DNA of 64,000 nt. Source: Pontibacter actiniarum (lineage in GTDB: Bacteria > Bacteroidota > Bacteroidia > Cytophagales > Hymenobacteraceae). A model generated the notes under the pieces. That model did not search any database and was not told where the DNA came from. It saw only the letters and a program-made list of their open reading frames with translations. The DNA is taken from the NCBI RefSeq assembly GCF_003585765.1, contig NZ_CP021235.1, positions 4,030,001 through 4,094,000 on the forward strand, read 5' to 3'. How positions within the stretch are numbered: position 1 is the first letter of the stretch; the number at the start of each line of letters is the position of its first letter. Below are positions 42,342 to 50,633 of this stretch, in pieces. The translations under genes and the position numbers were made by a program.

Positions 42342-43454
42342 CTACGACTTTCCAATCACCTTAACCTTCCCCTTCTTCACCTCAAATCTACGGATACTTT
42401 CCGAGAGGCCTTCGAGTATTTTGTCGGTGCGCTCCAGGTGGGTGTCTGTCAGGAAGATTTGGCCGAAGGTGTGGGCAGCCACCATTTGCATGAGTTTGGT
42501 GATGCGCTTCTCGTCCAGGCGGTCGAAAATATCGTCGAGCAGGAGCAGGGGCTTGTGGTGCTGCCGCTGGTCCATTACCTCAAAGTGCGCCAGCTTTAGG
42601 GCGATCACATAACTCTTCTGCTGCCCCTGCGAGCCGAAGCTCTTCACGGGGTTACCGTCCATCAAAAAAACGAAGTCGTCTTTGTGCGGGCCTACCGTGG
42701 TGCGCTGCAGGGCTGTGTCTTTCCGTTCGGCCTGCTGCAGTTTGTAGGCAAAGTCGTGGCCTTCCAGCTGGCTTTTGTAAGTAAGCGTTACCTCCTCGTG
42801 GCTATCGGAAATGTGGTGGTAGTGCTTCTGGAAAATGGGCACGAACTCCTGCAGAAAGCGCTGCCGCGCCTGCACCAGCTGCTGGCCGAAGGGCACCAGC
42901 TGCTCGTTTAGGATCTGCAGGTAATCGCGGTCAAAATAGTGGCGCTCGGCAAACTGCTTGAGCAGGGAGTTGCGCTGTTTCAGGATGTAGTTGTACTGGA
43001 TGAGCTGCTCCAGGTACACGTGGTCGAGCTGCGAGATCAGGCTGTCGAAGTACTTGCGGCGCTCCTCGCTACCCTCGCGTATCAGGTCGGTGTCGTAGGG
43101 GGAGATAAGCACCACCGGAAAGCGGCCGATGTGGTCGCTGATTTTATCGTAGGGCGACTTGTTGTGCGTCACGGTCTTTTTCTGCCCCTGCTTCAGGCTT
43201 ACCTGCACGGTGTGTTTGGCGTCGCCCACCTCAAAGCGCCCCTTCACCATAAAGAAATCCTCGCCCTGCTTTATACTTTGGGCATCGGTGCCGGGGAAGG
43301 CGCTTTTGGTCATGGAGAGGTAATGGATGGCGTCGAGCAGGTTTGTTTTGCCGCTGCCGTTGTCGCCGATAAAGCAGTTGATATGCTCCGAGAAGCTGAG
43401 CGCAGCTTCTTCATAGTTTTTGAAAAACAGCAAACTGATATTTTCGAGGAGCAT
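42342..43454 (-). CDS. recF: DNA replication/repair protein RecF
   Basis: An SMC-like ATPase that helps RecOR load RecA at gaps. The 370 residues have N-terminal LLFFKNYEEAALSFSEHINC, Walker A GDNGSGKTNLLDAIHYLS (about 31-48), RecF signature region SFGSQGQQKSYVIALKLA (about 277-294) and Walker B LLLDDIFDRLDEKR (about 310-323). Divergent from pdhA. Confidence 0.95.
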   Translation of the reverse strand: MLLENISLLFFKNYEEAALSFSEHINCFIGDNGSGKTNLLDAIHYLSMTKSAFPGTDAQSIKQGEDFFMVKGRFEVGDAKHTVQVSLKQGQKKTVTHNKSPYDKISDHIGRFPVVLISPYDTDLIREGSEERRKYFDSLISQLDHVYLEQLIQYNYILKQRNSLLKQFAERHYFDRDYLQILNEQLVPFGQQLVQARQRFLQEFVPIFQKHYHHISDSHEEVTLTYKSQLEGHDFAYKLQQAERKDTALQRTTVGPHKDDFVFLMDGNPVKSFGSQGQQKSYVIALKLAHFEVMDQRQHHKPLLLLDDIFDRLDEKRITKLMQMVAAHTFGQIFLTDTHLERTDKILEGLSESIRRFEVKKGKVKVIGKS

Positions 43455-43588
43455 TTAATTTCTACTTTGATATCTTTTTCCTTAATTTCGCATGCTAAAC
43501 CGTTTGTGGCTTCTATATGCCGCAGCACGAGGCGGTTAAATGCCGCTCCATATAAACGGACATCTTAAAAACGCATAGACTATTACTC

Positions 43589-44635
43589 ATGGCTGATACG
43601 AAAGATAAGGCAAAAGCGAAGTCGGCGAAAGCAAAGGTACAGGCTGAGCCAAAGTTTTCAAAGGAAACATATATGTGGTGGTATGAGTCGATGAAGCTCA
43701 TGCGCCGCTTCGAGGAGAAGTCCGGGCAGCTGTACGGGCAGCAGAAAATCAAAGGTTTCTGCCACTTGTACATCGGCCAGGAGGCATGTGCCGCCGGAGC
43801 AGCTTCTGCTTTGGAGAAAGGCGACAAGTGGATCACCGCTTACCGCGACCACGCACACCCGCTGGCCCTGGGCACAAGCCCTAACGCTATCATGGCGGAG
43901 CTCTTTGCCAAGGCTACCGGCTGCTCTAAGGGCAAGGGTGGCTCTATGCACATCTTCGATAAGGAAGTAGGCTTTATGGGCGGCCACGGTATTGTGGGCG
44001 CGCAGGTGCCGCTTGGCGCAGGTATCGCCTTTGCTGAGAAGTATAATAACACCGGCAAAGTATGCATCTGCTACATGGGCGATGGTGCAACGCGCCAGGG
44101 TGCTTTCCACGAGGCCCTGAACATGGCCATGACCTGGAAGCTGCCTGTTATCTTTGTGATCGAGAACAACGGTTACGCCATGGGTACTTCCGTGCAGCGT
44201 ACCTCTAACGTGGTAGAGCTGTACCAGCTGGGCGAAAGTTACGACATTCCTTCTGAGCCGGTTGATGCCATGGAGGTTGAAAATGTACACGAGTCCGTAG
44301 CAAGAGCCGCTGAGCGCGCCCGCGCTGGCGAAGGCCCAACGCTGCTCGAGTTCAGAACTTACCGCTACAAAGGCCACTCCATGTCCGACCCTGCCAAGTA
44401 CAGAACCAAGGAAGAACTGGAAGACTACAAAGGGCGCGACTCTATTGAGTCTGTAAAAGCGACCATCCTGAAGAATGGCTGGGCTACAGAGGAAGAACTG
44501 GACCAGATTGATGAGAAGGTGAAGCAGCAGGTGGCGGAGTCGGTTAAGTTTGCCGAGGAGTCTCCGTACCCAGAGCCGGAGGAGCTGTACACGGATATTT
44601 ACGTGGAGAGCGACTATCCATTTATTATGGACTAA
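43589..44635 (+). CDS. pdhA: Pyruvate dehydrogenase E1, alpha subunit
   Basis: The thiamine-diphosphate-binding subunit of the alpha2beta2 E1, decarboxylating pyruvate. The 348 residues have an Ala/Lys-rich leader (1-25), MRRFEEKSGQLYGQQKIKGF (about 38-57), HLYIGQEACAAG, YRDHAHPLALG, the ThDP motif MGDGATRQGAFHEALNMA to ENN (about 167-196) and the phosphorylation-loop-like YRYKGHSMSDPAKYR. The E1 beta gene is not adjacent; a TPR gene follows. In this phylum beta and E2 are often encoded elsewhere. Confidence 0.94.
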   Translation: MADTKDKAKAKSAKAKVQAEPKFSKETYMWWYESMKLMRRFEEKSGQLYGQQKIKGFCHLYIGQEACAAGAASALEKGDKWITAYRDHAHPLALGTSPNAIMAELFAKATGCSKGKGGSMHIFDKEVGFMGGHGIVGAQVPLGAGIAFAEKYNNTGKVCICYMGDGATRQGAFHEALNMAMTWKLPVIFVIENNGYAMGTSVQRTSNVVELYQLGESYDIPSEPVDAMEVENVHESVARAAERARAGEGPTLLEFRTYRYKGHSMSDPAKYRTKEELEDYKGRDSIESVKATILKNGWATEEELDQIDEKVKQQVAESVKFAEESPYPEPEELYTDIYVESDYPFIMD

Positions 44636-44710
44636 TTTAGATTTTAATCAAAAATTAGGAATTAAAAATTATAAATTAGATGTTCGGAATCTGTAAGTGT
44701 TGTTTCTAAT

Positions 44711-44718
44711 TACCTTTG
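44711..44718 (+). promoter_or_regulatory. -7 box TACCTTTG for the TPR gene
   Basis: Perfect TAnnTTTG, 35 bases before the ATG at 44754, in an AT-rich gap. No TTTG at the expected -33 position. Confidence 0.45.
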
Positions 44719-44753
44719 ATTCCTAATTTTGAATTTCTAACCTATTACTACTG

Positions 44754-45473
44754 ATGGCAAAAGAAACAGTAAAGAAACACAACGAGTTTGAGGAGCTGGT
44801 TGAGAACCCTGATGCACTGGCGGACCGCCTGGCGTACTCAGAGGACTTTGTGAAGAAGAACAAATCAAAGCTTCTCGGTGTGTTTATCGCCATCGCTGCT
44901 GTTGTTGTGGGAGCCTTCCTGTATTATAACTACCGCAGCACGCAAAATGTAGAGGCGCAGAACGCTATGTTCCAGGCCGTGTACTACTTTGAGGCCGACT
45001 CCCTGAGCAAAGCACTGAACGGCGATGGCCAGAACCCTGGCCTGCTGGAGGTGGCGGACGAGTACAGCGGAACGGATGCCGGTAACCTGGCTAACTTCTA
45101 TGCCGGCGTAGCGCTGCTAAAGCAAGGGCAGTATGCCGAGGCGGTGGATCGCCTGCAGGAGTTTGAGTCTGACGATTACCTGCTGCAGTCACGCGCCTAC
45201 AGCCTGACCGGTGATGCGCTGCTGGAGCAAGGTAAAAACAAAGAGGCCGCCGACATGTACGTGAAAGCTGCGAACCATAACGCGAACCCGTTCTTCTCGC
45301 CGCAGTACCTGATGAAGGCCGGTATTGCCTACGAAGCGGAGAACAACTTTGCCTCTGCCGCTGAAATGTATGACAAGATCATCACAGACTATGTGGCCTC
45401 TGCAGAGGTTTCTGATGCTAAGAAGTATAAAGCCCGTGCCGAAATGCTGGCAGGTGGCAACCAAGCTGAATAA
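44754..45473 (+). CDS. Membrane-anchored TPR protein (YfgM-like layout)
   Basis: 239 residues: cytoplasmic N-terminus (1-37), one TM helix (about 39-59, KLLGVFIAIAAVVVGAFLYY), then an extracytoplasmic helical domain with TPR-type repeats (NLANFYAGVALLKQGQYAEA; YSLTGDALLEQGKNKEAADM; LMKAGIAYEAENNFASAAEM). The topology is that of YfgM/BamD-like scaffolds acting with secreted-protein chaperones; a partner is not known. ribH follows 158 bases on, after a terminator. Confidence 0.82.
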   Translation: MAKETVKKHNEFEELVENPDALADRLAYSEDFVKKNKSKLLGVFIAIAAVVVGAFLYYNYRSTQNVEAQNAMFQAVYYFEADSLSKALNGDGQNPGLLEVADEYSGTDAGNLANFYAGVALLKQGQYAEAVDRLQEFESDDYLLQSRAYSLTGDALLEQGKNKEAADMYVKAANHNANPFFSPQYLMKAGIAYEAENNFASAAEMYDKIITDYVASAEVSDAKKYKARAEMLAGGNQAE

Positions 45474-45495
45474 GCGGGCCCAGGCCTGTATGTAC

Positions 45496-45530
45496 AAAGC
45501 GCTTTTGCCTCCAGGCAGGAGCGCTTTTTT
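45496..45530 (+). terminator. Terminator after the TPR gene
   Basis: aaagcgct / agcgcttt stem followed by a T-run (gctttttta). Confidence 0.7.
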
Positions 45531-45631
45531 ATTGGCACTCTGCCCGCCGGAGCGCAGGCAGGCGGCAGAGGCAGCGTAAGCATTGCCTGCCGCGAAACAC
45601 GCATAACGAGTAACGATCAACGATAGAAAGT

Positions 45632-46108
45632 ATGGCTACATCATTAAAGAACCTGAGCGAGTACAGCCAGAGCAAGTTTACAGACATCTCGGAGAAAACC
45701 TTTGGCATTGTGGTGGCAGAGTGGCACGACGATATTACAAACGTCTTGTGCCAGGGAGCCGTGGACACGCTGCTCAAGCACGGCGCCAAGAAGGAGAACA
45801 TCTTCATCAACTCTGTGCCGGGCAGCTTTGAGCTGACGCTGGGGGCGCAGTTCCTGGCCCTGCAGGAGGAGATTGACGCGGTGATCTGCATCGGCGTTGT
45901 GATCAAAGGCGACACCAAGCACGATGACTACATCAACCACGCCGTGGCCAACGGCCTGACCAACGTTTCACTGAAGTTCAACAAGCCGGTGTCTTTCGGC
46001 TTGGTAACCACCAACAACCTGGAGCAGGCGCTGGACAGGGCGGGAGGCAAGCACGGAAACAAAGGCGTAGAGGCTGCCGCTGCCGCCATTGGCATGCTCA
46101 GCTTCTAA
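45632..46108 (+). CDS. ribH: 6,7-dimethyl-8-ribityllumazine synthase
   Basis: Condenses 5-amino-6-ribitylaminouracil with 3,4-dihydroxybutanone phosphate, the penultimate riboflavin step. The 158 residues have FGIVVAEWHDDIT (about 24-36; substrate-binding W/H), VPGSFELTLGAQFLA (about 62-76), IGVVIKGDTKHDDYI (about 91-105; catalytic His and phosphate-binding GDT), GLVTTNN and KGVEAAAAAI. Usual length for the family. No FMN riboswitch was seen upstream. Confidence 0.96.
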   Translation: MATSLKNLSEYSQSKFTDISEKTFGIVVAEWHDDITNVLCQGAVDTLLKHGAKKENIFINSVPGSFELTLGAQFLALQEEIDAVICIGVVIKGDTKHDDYINHAVANGLTNVSLKFNKPVSFGLVTTNNLEQALDRAGGKHGNKGVEAAAAAIGMLSF

Positions 46109-46210
46109 GGCTTTGCGCAAAAGGCGGGGCCCTTGTAGCTACCGTCTTTTATGCCTGTTGCATAAAGGCCAGCGGCACAAGCTAAACCCGTGCCGCTACG
46201 GTAAAATAAA

Positions 46211-46245
46211 AAAGCGCCCGCTTCAGAAGCTGAAGCGGGCGCTTT
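46211..46245. terminator. Bidirectional terminator between ribH and the beta-barrel gene
   Basis: aaagcgcccgcttca / tgaagcgggcgcttt, 15-bp perfect stem with a short loop, T/A runs on both sides. Confidence 0.85.
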
Positions 46246-46264
46246 TCGTATCGGTCGGCCTGTC

Positions 46265-46855
46265 TTAAAAGCTGTAGCCGACCGTTAAGCCGGGCCTGAA
46301 CCTCACACCGCTCCCCACCAGGTTCAGGAAGCCGAGGTCAAAGTCATCTTCGGTGCCGGAGTTAACCTTAAGGCTGCCGCCGTTCACGCCTACGCCCAGG
46401 AACAAGTCCAGGGAAATGCCGCTGTTAAAGATCCACTGGTTACCGGCTGCCACGCCGGCCCCTACAGGCGAATAGGTCGCTTTGTAGGTTTTCCCCTCTT
46501 CCTCGTCGTCTACAGTCAGCTTATAGTTCAGGATACGGCCGTAGCCTGCCACGTAAAAGCCGTTAGGGGCCTGCTTAGTGTCAGACAGGTAATACCGCAC
46601 TTCCGGTGTAAAGCCATAGCCTTCAAACGAAACATCCTTATAAGAGGCCCCTGTTGTAAAGGCGCCGAACTGCGCGCTTACCTGCGGGGCAAAGGCATAC
46701 TCCACAAAGCCCGAGGCCGTGAGCACGAAGGGGCTTAGCACGTTCGCCTTGATTACGGCCCGCCGGGGGGCCGGGGCTTGCCGGCGCACCTGTGCAAAGG
46801 CGGTGGAGGCCGTTAAGGCAAGTACGGTGGAGAGAAGTAAAGTGAGTCTGTTCAT
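46265..46855 (-). CDS. Outer-membrane beta-barrel protein
   Basis: 196 residues with a signal peptide ending at STAFAQ, then alternating amphipathic strands ending in the aromatic C-terminus LTVGYSF typical of outer-membrane barrels. Features include GYGFTPEVRYYLSD, GFYVAGYGRILNYKL and SGISLDLFLGVGVNGG, resembling DUF3575/OmpA-like 8-strand barrels. Function unknown. Converges with ribH; upstream is the long regulatory gap of dksA. Confidence 0.8.
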   Translation of the reverse strand: MNRLTLLLSTVLALTASTAFAQVRRQAPAPRRAVIKANVLSPFVLTASGFVEYAFAPQVSAQFGAFTTGASYKDVSFEGYGFTPEVRYYLSDTKQAPNGFYVAGYGRILNYKLTVDDEEEGKTYKATYSPVGAGVAAGNQWIFNSGISLDLFLGVGVNGGSLKVNSGTEDDFDLGFLNLVGSGVRFRPGLTVGYSF

Positions 46856-47215
46856 ACACGGAACTTAAAGTATAAATAAGGAGTAACGGGTTTGGCCGTA
46901 GCGGCACATCTGCAACTATTGTTCCAGAAAGCCTGAAACGCTAAAACCAGAATATGAGGTAATTATCTCGGATAAAAAATTGTTAAATAATAGCCACAGA
47001 TAGTAAAGTATTAAGAATACTCTTATTTTTGCAGCAAAATTAGCCTTTATGCCTTTTAAATGGAGGTATTGAGTCGAGATTTTTAAAGTGCAAAACCGGA
47101 TTAAACTATATAGGTTTGTCTGATGTTATGCCGCTGAGACCCTTTTTGGTCTAAAAGAGTTGAATCCCCGGACAAGAGGTTAAAACTATAAGACAGACAG
47201 TTCTAATACAGTGTA
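46856..47215 (+). promoter_or_regulatory. AT-rich regulatory gap and long leader of the DksA-like gene
   Basis: A -7 box TATTTTTG at 47024-47031 is immediately preceded by the palindrome AGTATTAAGAATACT (47007-47021), a candidate operator. The transcript would have a leader of about 180 nt. It includes a 7-codon open frame (47049-47072) and the small hairpin agacc-cttttt-ggtct near 47137-47153. No tRNA or known riboswitch was recognised. Confidence 0.45.
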
Positions 47216-47605
47216 ATGAATACAAACGAAGAAAAACAGCGTTATTCCAAAGAGGAGCTTGCTGAGTTCGAAGAGATCATCCAGGAGAAGTTGACGAATG
47301 CGCGTAAAGAGGTAGCTTTTATCAAAGAAACCCTGAGCCGCCGCAACGACTCCGGCACCGATAACACAGCCTCTCAATCCAAAATGCTGGAAGATGGTGC
47401 GGACACTGCCGAGAAGGAAAGCTTGAACCAGCTGGCTTCACGCCAGATGAAGTTCATCCAGCAGCTAGAGAATGCTCAGATCCGCATTAAAAACGGAACC
47501 TACGGCGTTTGCATCGTAACAGGCAAACTTATCCCAAAAGAGAGATTGCGTGCCGTGCCGCATACACAGCACTCCATCGAAGCAAAACTTCAGCGTAACG
47601 ATTAG
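47216..47605 (+). CDS. TraR/DksA-family regulator with degenerate zinc finger
   Basis: 129 residues: a coiled-coil N-terminus (about 10-60), an acidic stretch and a C-terminal DksA-type domain (NAQIRIKNGTYGVCIVTGKL, about 88-107; IPKERLRAVPHTQHSIEAK). The four zinc-binding cysteines of E. coli DksA are reduced to one, as in other Bacteroidota members. DksA proteins bind RNA polymerase's secondary channel and act with ppGpp. scpB follows after 12 bases. Confidence 0.88.
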   Translation: MNTNEEKQRYSKEELAEFEEIIQEKLTNARKEVAFIKETLSRRNDSGTDNTASQSKMLEDGADTAEKESLNQLASRQMKFIQQLENAQIRIKNGTYGVCIVTGKLIPKERLRAVPHTQHSIEAKLQRND

Positions 47606-47617
47606 TACTTTTACCCC

Positions 47618-48181
47618 TTGGATATTCTGCAAAACCATATTCAGGCACTCGTTTTCTGTGCCCAGTCGCCAATCAGTATAGAGGAAATCCAGCGCTGCCT
47701 TCAGGAGTCGCTCGGAATGGAGGAGATCCTGGTGAGTGACGTGCTGGAGGCCGTAGAGGCGATAAACGAACAGTTGGTAGCGCAGGGCTTTGCCTTCCAG
47801 ATCTACGCGATCGGGGGCGGTTACCAGTTCCTGACCAAGCCGGAGTACCAGGATACGGTAAGTACTTACCTGAAGCACAAGTCAAAGAAAAAATTGTCAG
47901 CGTCTGCATTGGAGACGCTGGCAATTATTGCCTACAAACAGCCGGTAACCCGCAGCCAGATGGAGCAGATCCGTGGCGTGGGCTGCGACTATGCCGTACA
48001 CAAACTGCTCGAGAAAGAGCTGATCGAAATAAAAGGCAAGGCCGATACCATCGGGCGCCCTGTGCTCTACGGCACATCGCAGAAGTTTATGGACTACTTC
48101 GGCATTAACCATCTCAAAGACCTTCCGCAACTAAAAGACTTCGTTACCGAAGAGAACACCATTGGCGAGTCTGCCGACTAG
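47618..48181 (+). CDS. scpB: Segregation and condensation protein B
   Basis: The winged-helix partner of SMC-ScpA. The 187 residues show HIQALVFCAQSPISIEEIQR (about 7-26), GGYQFLTKPEY, LSASALETLAIIAYKQPVTRS (about 93-113) and GRPVLYGTSQKFMDYFGIN. All hallmark ScpB motifs are present. Translation starts at a TTG, judged by the conserved N-terminus and the tight spacing to the upstream gene. Confidence 0.93.
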   Translation: MDILQNHIQALVFCAQSPISIEEIQRCLQESLGMEEILVSDVLEAVEAINEQLVAQGFAFQIYAIGGGYQFLTKPEYQDTVSTYLKHKSKKKLSASALETLAIIAYKQPVTRSQMEQIRGVGCDYAVHKLLEKELIEIKGKADTIGRPVLYGTSQKFMDYFGINHLKDLPQLKDFVTEENTIGESAD

Positions 48182-48280
48182 TTTACACACCCGATCGGGA
48201 TTGAACTATAGTTTTACCAAATCCATTATTACTGCACAACCAAGGTACAGTAGCGATACTGCATCGATAACTACATAGCA

Positions 48281-49909
48281 ATGGCAAAATTTAATGAAAG
48301 GCCTGATCGCGATAACGCGGGCACAGGCAGAAGAGGTGCTGACAGAGACCGCTCTGATAGGCCAAGCAACGACCGCGAAGGCAAAAAAATCTTTAACAGA
48401 AGAGACAAGTACGAAAGACCTGCAGAAGGGGGAGAAGGCCGTGAGCGCCGCTCTTTCGGAGATAGGGATAATAGAAGAGATAACGACCGCAAGCCTTTCA
48501 ACAGCGACAGACGCGAAGGCGGAGACCGTCGCTCATTCAACTCTGATCGCCGCGAAGGTGGCGAGAGACGCTCGTATGGCGGCGACAGAGCTGAAAGAAG
48601 AGAAGGCGGTGAGCGCCGCTCCTTCAACTCCGACAGGAGAGAAGGTGGAGAGCGTCGCAGCTACGGCAACGATAGACGCGAAGGCGGCGAGCGCCGTTCT
48701 TTCGGAGGCGACAGAAGAGAGGGTGGAGAGCGTGGAGAGCGTCGTTCCTTCAACACAGACAGGCCGGAAAGACGCGACAACGACAGAAGAAGCTTCGGCG
48801 CTGACAGACGTGATGACCGCCGTGGCGGTGAGCGCGAAGGCGGCGAAAGGCGCTCTTTCGGAGGCGATAGGAGAGAGGGTGGCGACCGCCGTTCTTTCAG
48901 CAGCGACCGCCCGAGACGCGAGGATGGCGACCGCCGCAGCTATGGCTCCGACCGTCGTGACGACCGCAGAGGCGGCGACAATGACCGCCGCTTTAGCCGC
49001 GAGGGCAAGCCTTCGTTTGGCGAGAAGCGTGGGTTCAGAGAAGACAGGGGCGAACGAGGAGGCAAGAGTTTCGGCGCCAAAGGCCGCTCCGGCGACCGCT
49101 TCCGTGGTAACGAGGAAGAGCCGAAGACGCCAAACTACAACCTGAGCCGCTACAAGGATAACCCGCGCATCAAAAAGAGCAACCGCGAAGAGGAAAGTGA
49201 CGGTACCGTTCGCCTGAACCGCTACATTGCGAATGCGGGCGTGTGCTCTCGTCGCGAGGCGGATGTGCTGATTGAGTCGGGAGAGATCAAGGTAAACGGC
49301 GAGGTAATAACCGAGATGGGCTACAAGGTGCAGCCTACCGATAACGTGTACTACGGCAAAAAGCTCCTGAGCCGCGAGAAGATGGTGTACGTGCTGCTGA
49401 ACAAGCCAAAGGACTTCCTGACTACGACGGATGACCCGGAGGGCCGCAAAACGGTGATGAGCCTGGTGGCGAATGCCTCTAAAGAGCGCATCTTCCCGGT
49501 GGGCCGCCTGGACCGCAACACCACAGGCCTGCTGCTGTTCACCAACGACGGCGAGGTGGCGCAGAAGCTGACGCACCCATCCAACAATATCAAGAAGATT
49601 TACCAGGTAGAGCTGGACAAGCCAATCACCAAAGCCGACTATGTTAAAGTAGCGGAAGGCGTGGAGCTGGAAGACGGCAAAGCCGAGGTAGACGATGTGG
49701 CCATCCTGGGTGAGTCTAACAAGTTCCTGGGGCTGGAGATCCACATTGGCCGTAACCGCATTGTGCGCCGTATTTTCGAGCACCTGGGGTATGACGTGGT
49801 ATCTCTGGACCGCGTGCAGTACGCCGGACTAACGAAGAAGGACGTGCCGCGCGGAGAGTGGCGCTACCTGACCGAAAAAGAAGTGATCCAGCTGAAATAC
49901 TTCATGTAA
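48281..49909 (+). CDS. RluB/RsuA-family pseudouridine synthase with Arg/Gly-rich N-terminal extension
   Basis: 542 residues. Residues about 1-300 are a low-complexity, highly charged extension built of REGGERRSF-(N/G)-x-DRR units (around ten), predicted disordered and RNA-binding-like. The S4 domain follows (VRLNRYIANAGVCSRREADV, about 307-326). The RsuA/RluB/E/F catalytic domain carries GRLDRNTTGLLLFTNDGE (about 408-425; catalytic Asp). By family it isomerises uridine in 23S rRNA. Other long open frames over the repeats, on both strands, are by-products of the codon periodicity. coaX begins 4 bases after the stop. Confidence 0.9.
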   Translation: MAKFNERPDRDNAGTGRRGADRDRSDRPSNDREGKKIFNRRDKYERPAEGGEGRERRSFGDRDNRRDNDRKPFNSDRREGGDRRSFNSDRREGGERRSYGGDRAERREGGERRSFNSDRREGGERRSYGNDRREGGERRSFGGDRREGGERGERRSFNTDRPERRDNDRRSFGADRRDDRRGGEREGGERRSFGGDRREGGDRRSFSSDRPRREDGDRRSYGSDRRDDRRGGDNDRRFSREGKPSFGEKRGFREDRGERGGKSFGAKGRSGDRFRGNEEEPKTPNYNLSRYKDNPRIKKSNREEESDGTVRLNRYIANAGVCSRREADVLIESGEIKVNGEVITEMGYKVQPTDNVYYGKKLLSREKMVYVLLNKPKDFLTTTDDPEGRKTVMSLVANASKERIFPVGRLDRNTTGLLLFTNDGEVAQKLTHPSNNIKKIYQVELDKPITKADYVKVAEGVELEDGKAEVDDVAILGESNKFLGLEIHIGRNRIVRRIFEHLGYDVVSLDRVQYAGLTKKDVPRGEWRYLTEKEVIQLKYFM

Positions 49910-49913
49910 GCAC

Positions 49914-50633
49914 ATGCGCAACGTCGCCATCGACATCGGGAACACCGGCACAAAGTACGGCCTCTTCGAAGGGGGAGCCATAGTGAAGCAAGGGTATTTT
50001 GAGGGGCAGGAAACGCTGCCGCCGGCCCTGCTAAACCAAACTTTTGACCATGCCATAGTTGCCTCGGTGGCCGCCAACGCACAAAGTATAAAGGAGAGGC
50101 TGTCTGTGACAGGTAAGCTATTGGAGCTTACCCCACAGGCAGCCTTACCTGTTTTAAACCTCTACAAAACGCCGCAGACGCTCGGCGCCGACAGGGTTGC
50201 CGCCGCCGTGGGGGCAAGTTACCTGTTCCCGGGCCGCAACTGCCTGGTGTTTGACGCAGGCACCTGCGTGACGCACGACTTCGTGGATGCGCAGGGCCGG
50301 TACCACGGCGGCGGCATCGCCCCAGGCCTGCAGATGAAATTCAGGGCGTTGCATACTTTTACCCAGCGCCTGCCGTTAGTACAGCAAATTGATGAAAATT
50401 TTCCGCTGACCGGGCAAACTACGCAGGAATCCATCCAGAGCGGCGTATTGGCCGGAAGTGTGGCCGAACTCAACGGGCTGATCCAATCTTACGCCGAAAA
50501 AGCCCCGGATTTGGTGGTTATACTTTGCGGAGGCGATGCAGGATTTTTTGAAAGTAACTTAAAAGGACGCATCTTTGTAATTCCTGAATTGGTCTTGATC
50601 GGGCTTCACAGAATATTGACACATAATGTATAA
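49914..50633 (+). CDS. coaX: Type III pantothenate kinase
   Basis: The first step of CoA synthesis, ATP-dependent phosphorylation of pantothenate. The 239 residues have the ASKHA-fold DIGNTGTKYGLFEGG (about 6-20), TPQTLGADRVAAAVGA (about 82-97; G-x-D-R pantothenate site), CLVFDAGTCVTHDFVD (about 104-119) and GGGIAPGLQMKFRALH. It overlaps the next gene by 8 bases, so the two are translationally coupled. Confidence 0.94.
   Translation: MRNVAIDIGNTGTKYGLFEGGAIVKQGYFEGQETLPPALLNQTFDHAIVASVAANAQSIKERLSVTGKLLELTPQAALPVLNLYKTPQTLGADRVAAAVGASYLFPGRNCLVFDAGTCVTHDFVDAQGRYHGGGIAPGLQMKFRALHTFTQRLPLVQQIDENFPLTGQTTQESIQSGVLAGSVAELNGLIQSYAEKAPDLVVILCGGDAGFFESNLKGRIFVIPELVLIGLHRILTHNV

Noticed and set aside
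47137..47178. Stretch resembling a tRNA T-arm (gttgaatcccc)
   Set aside because: No acceptor stem, anticodon arm or CCA-compatible geometry around it.
48294..49145. Long Ala/Thr/Ser-rich open frame overlapping the pseudouridine synthase repeat region, and a 416-codon antisense frame over the same region
   Set aside because: Both are by-products of the periodic Arg/Glu/Gly codons; neither has family motifs, and the S4/RsuA frame runs through.
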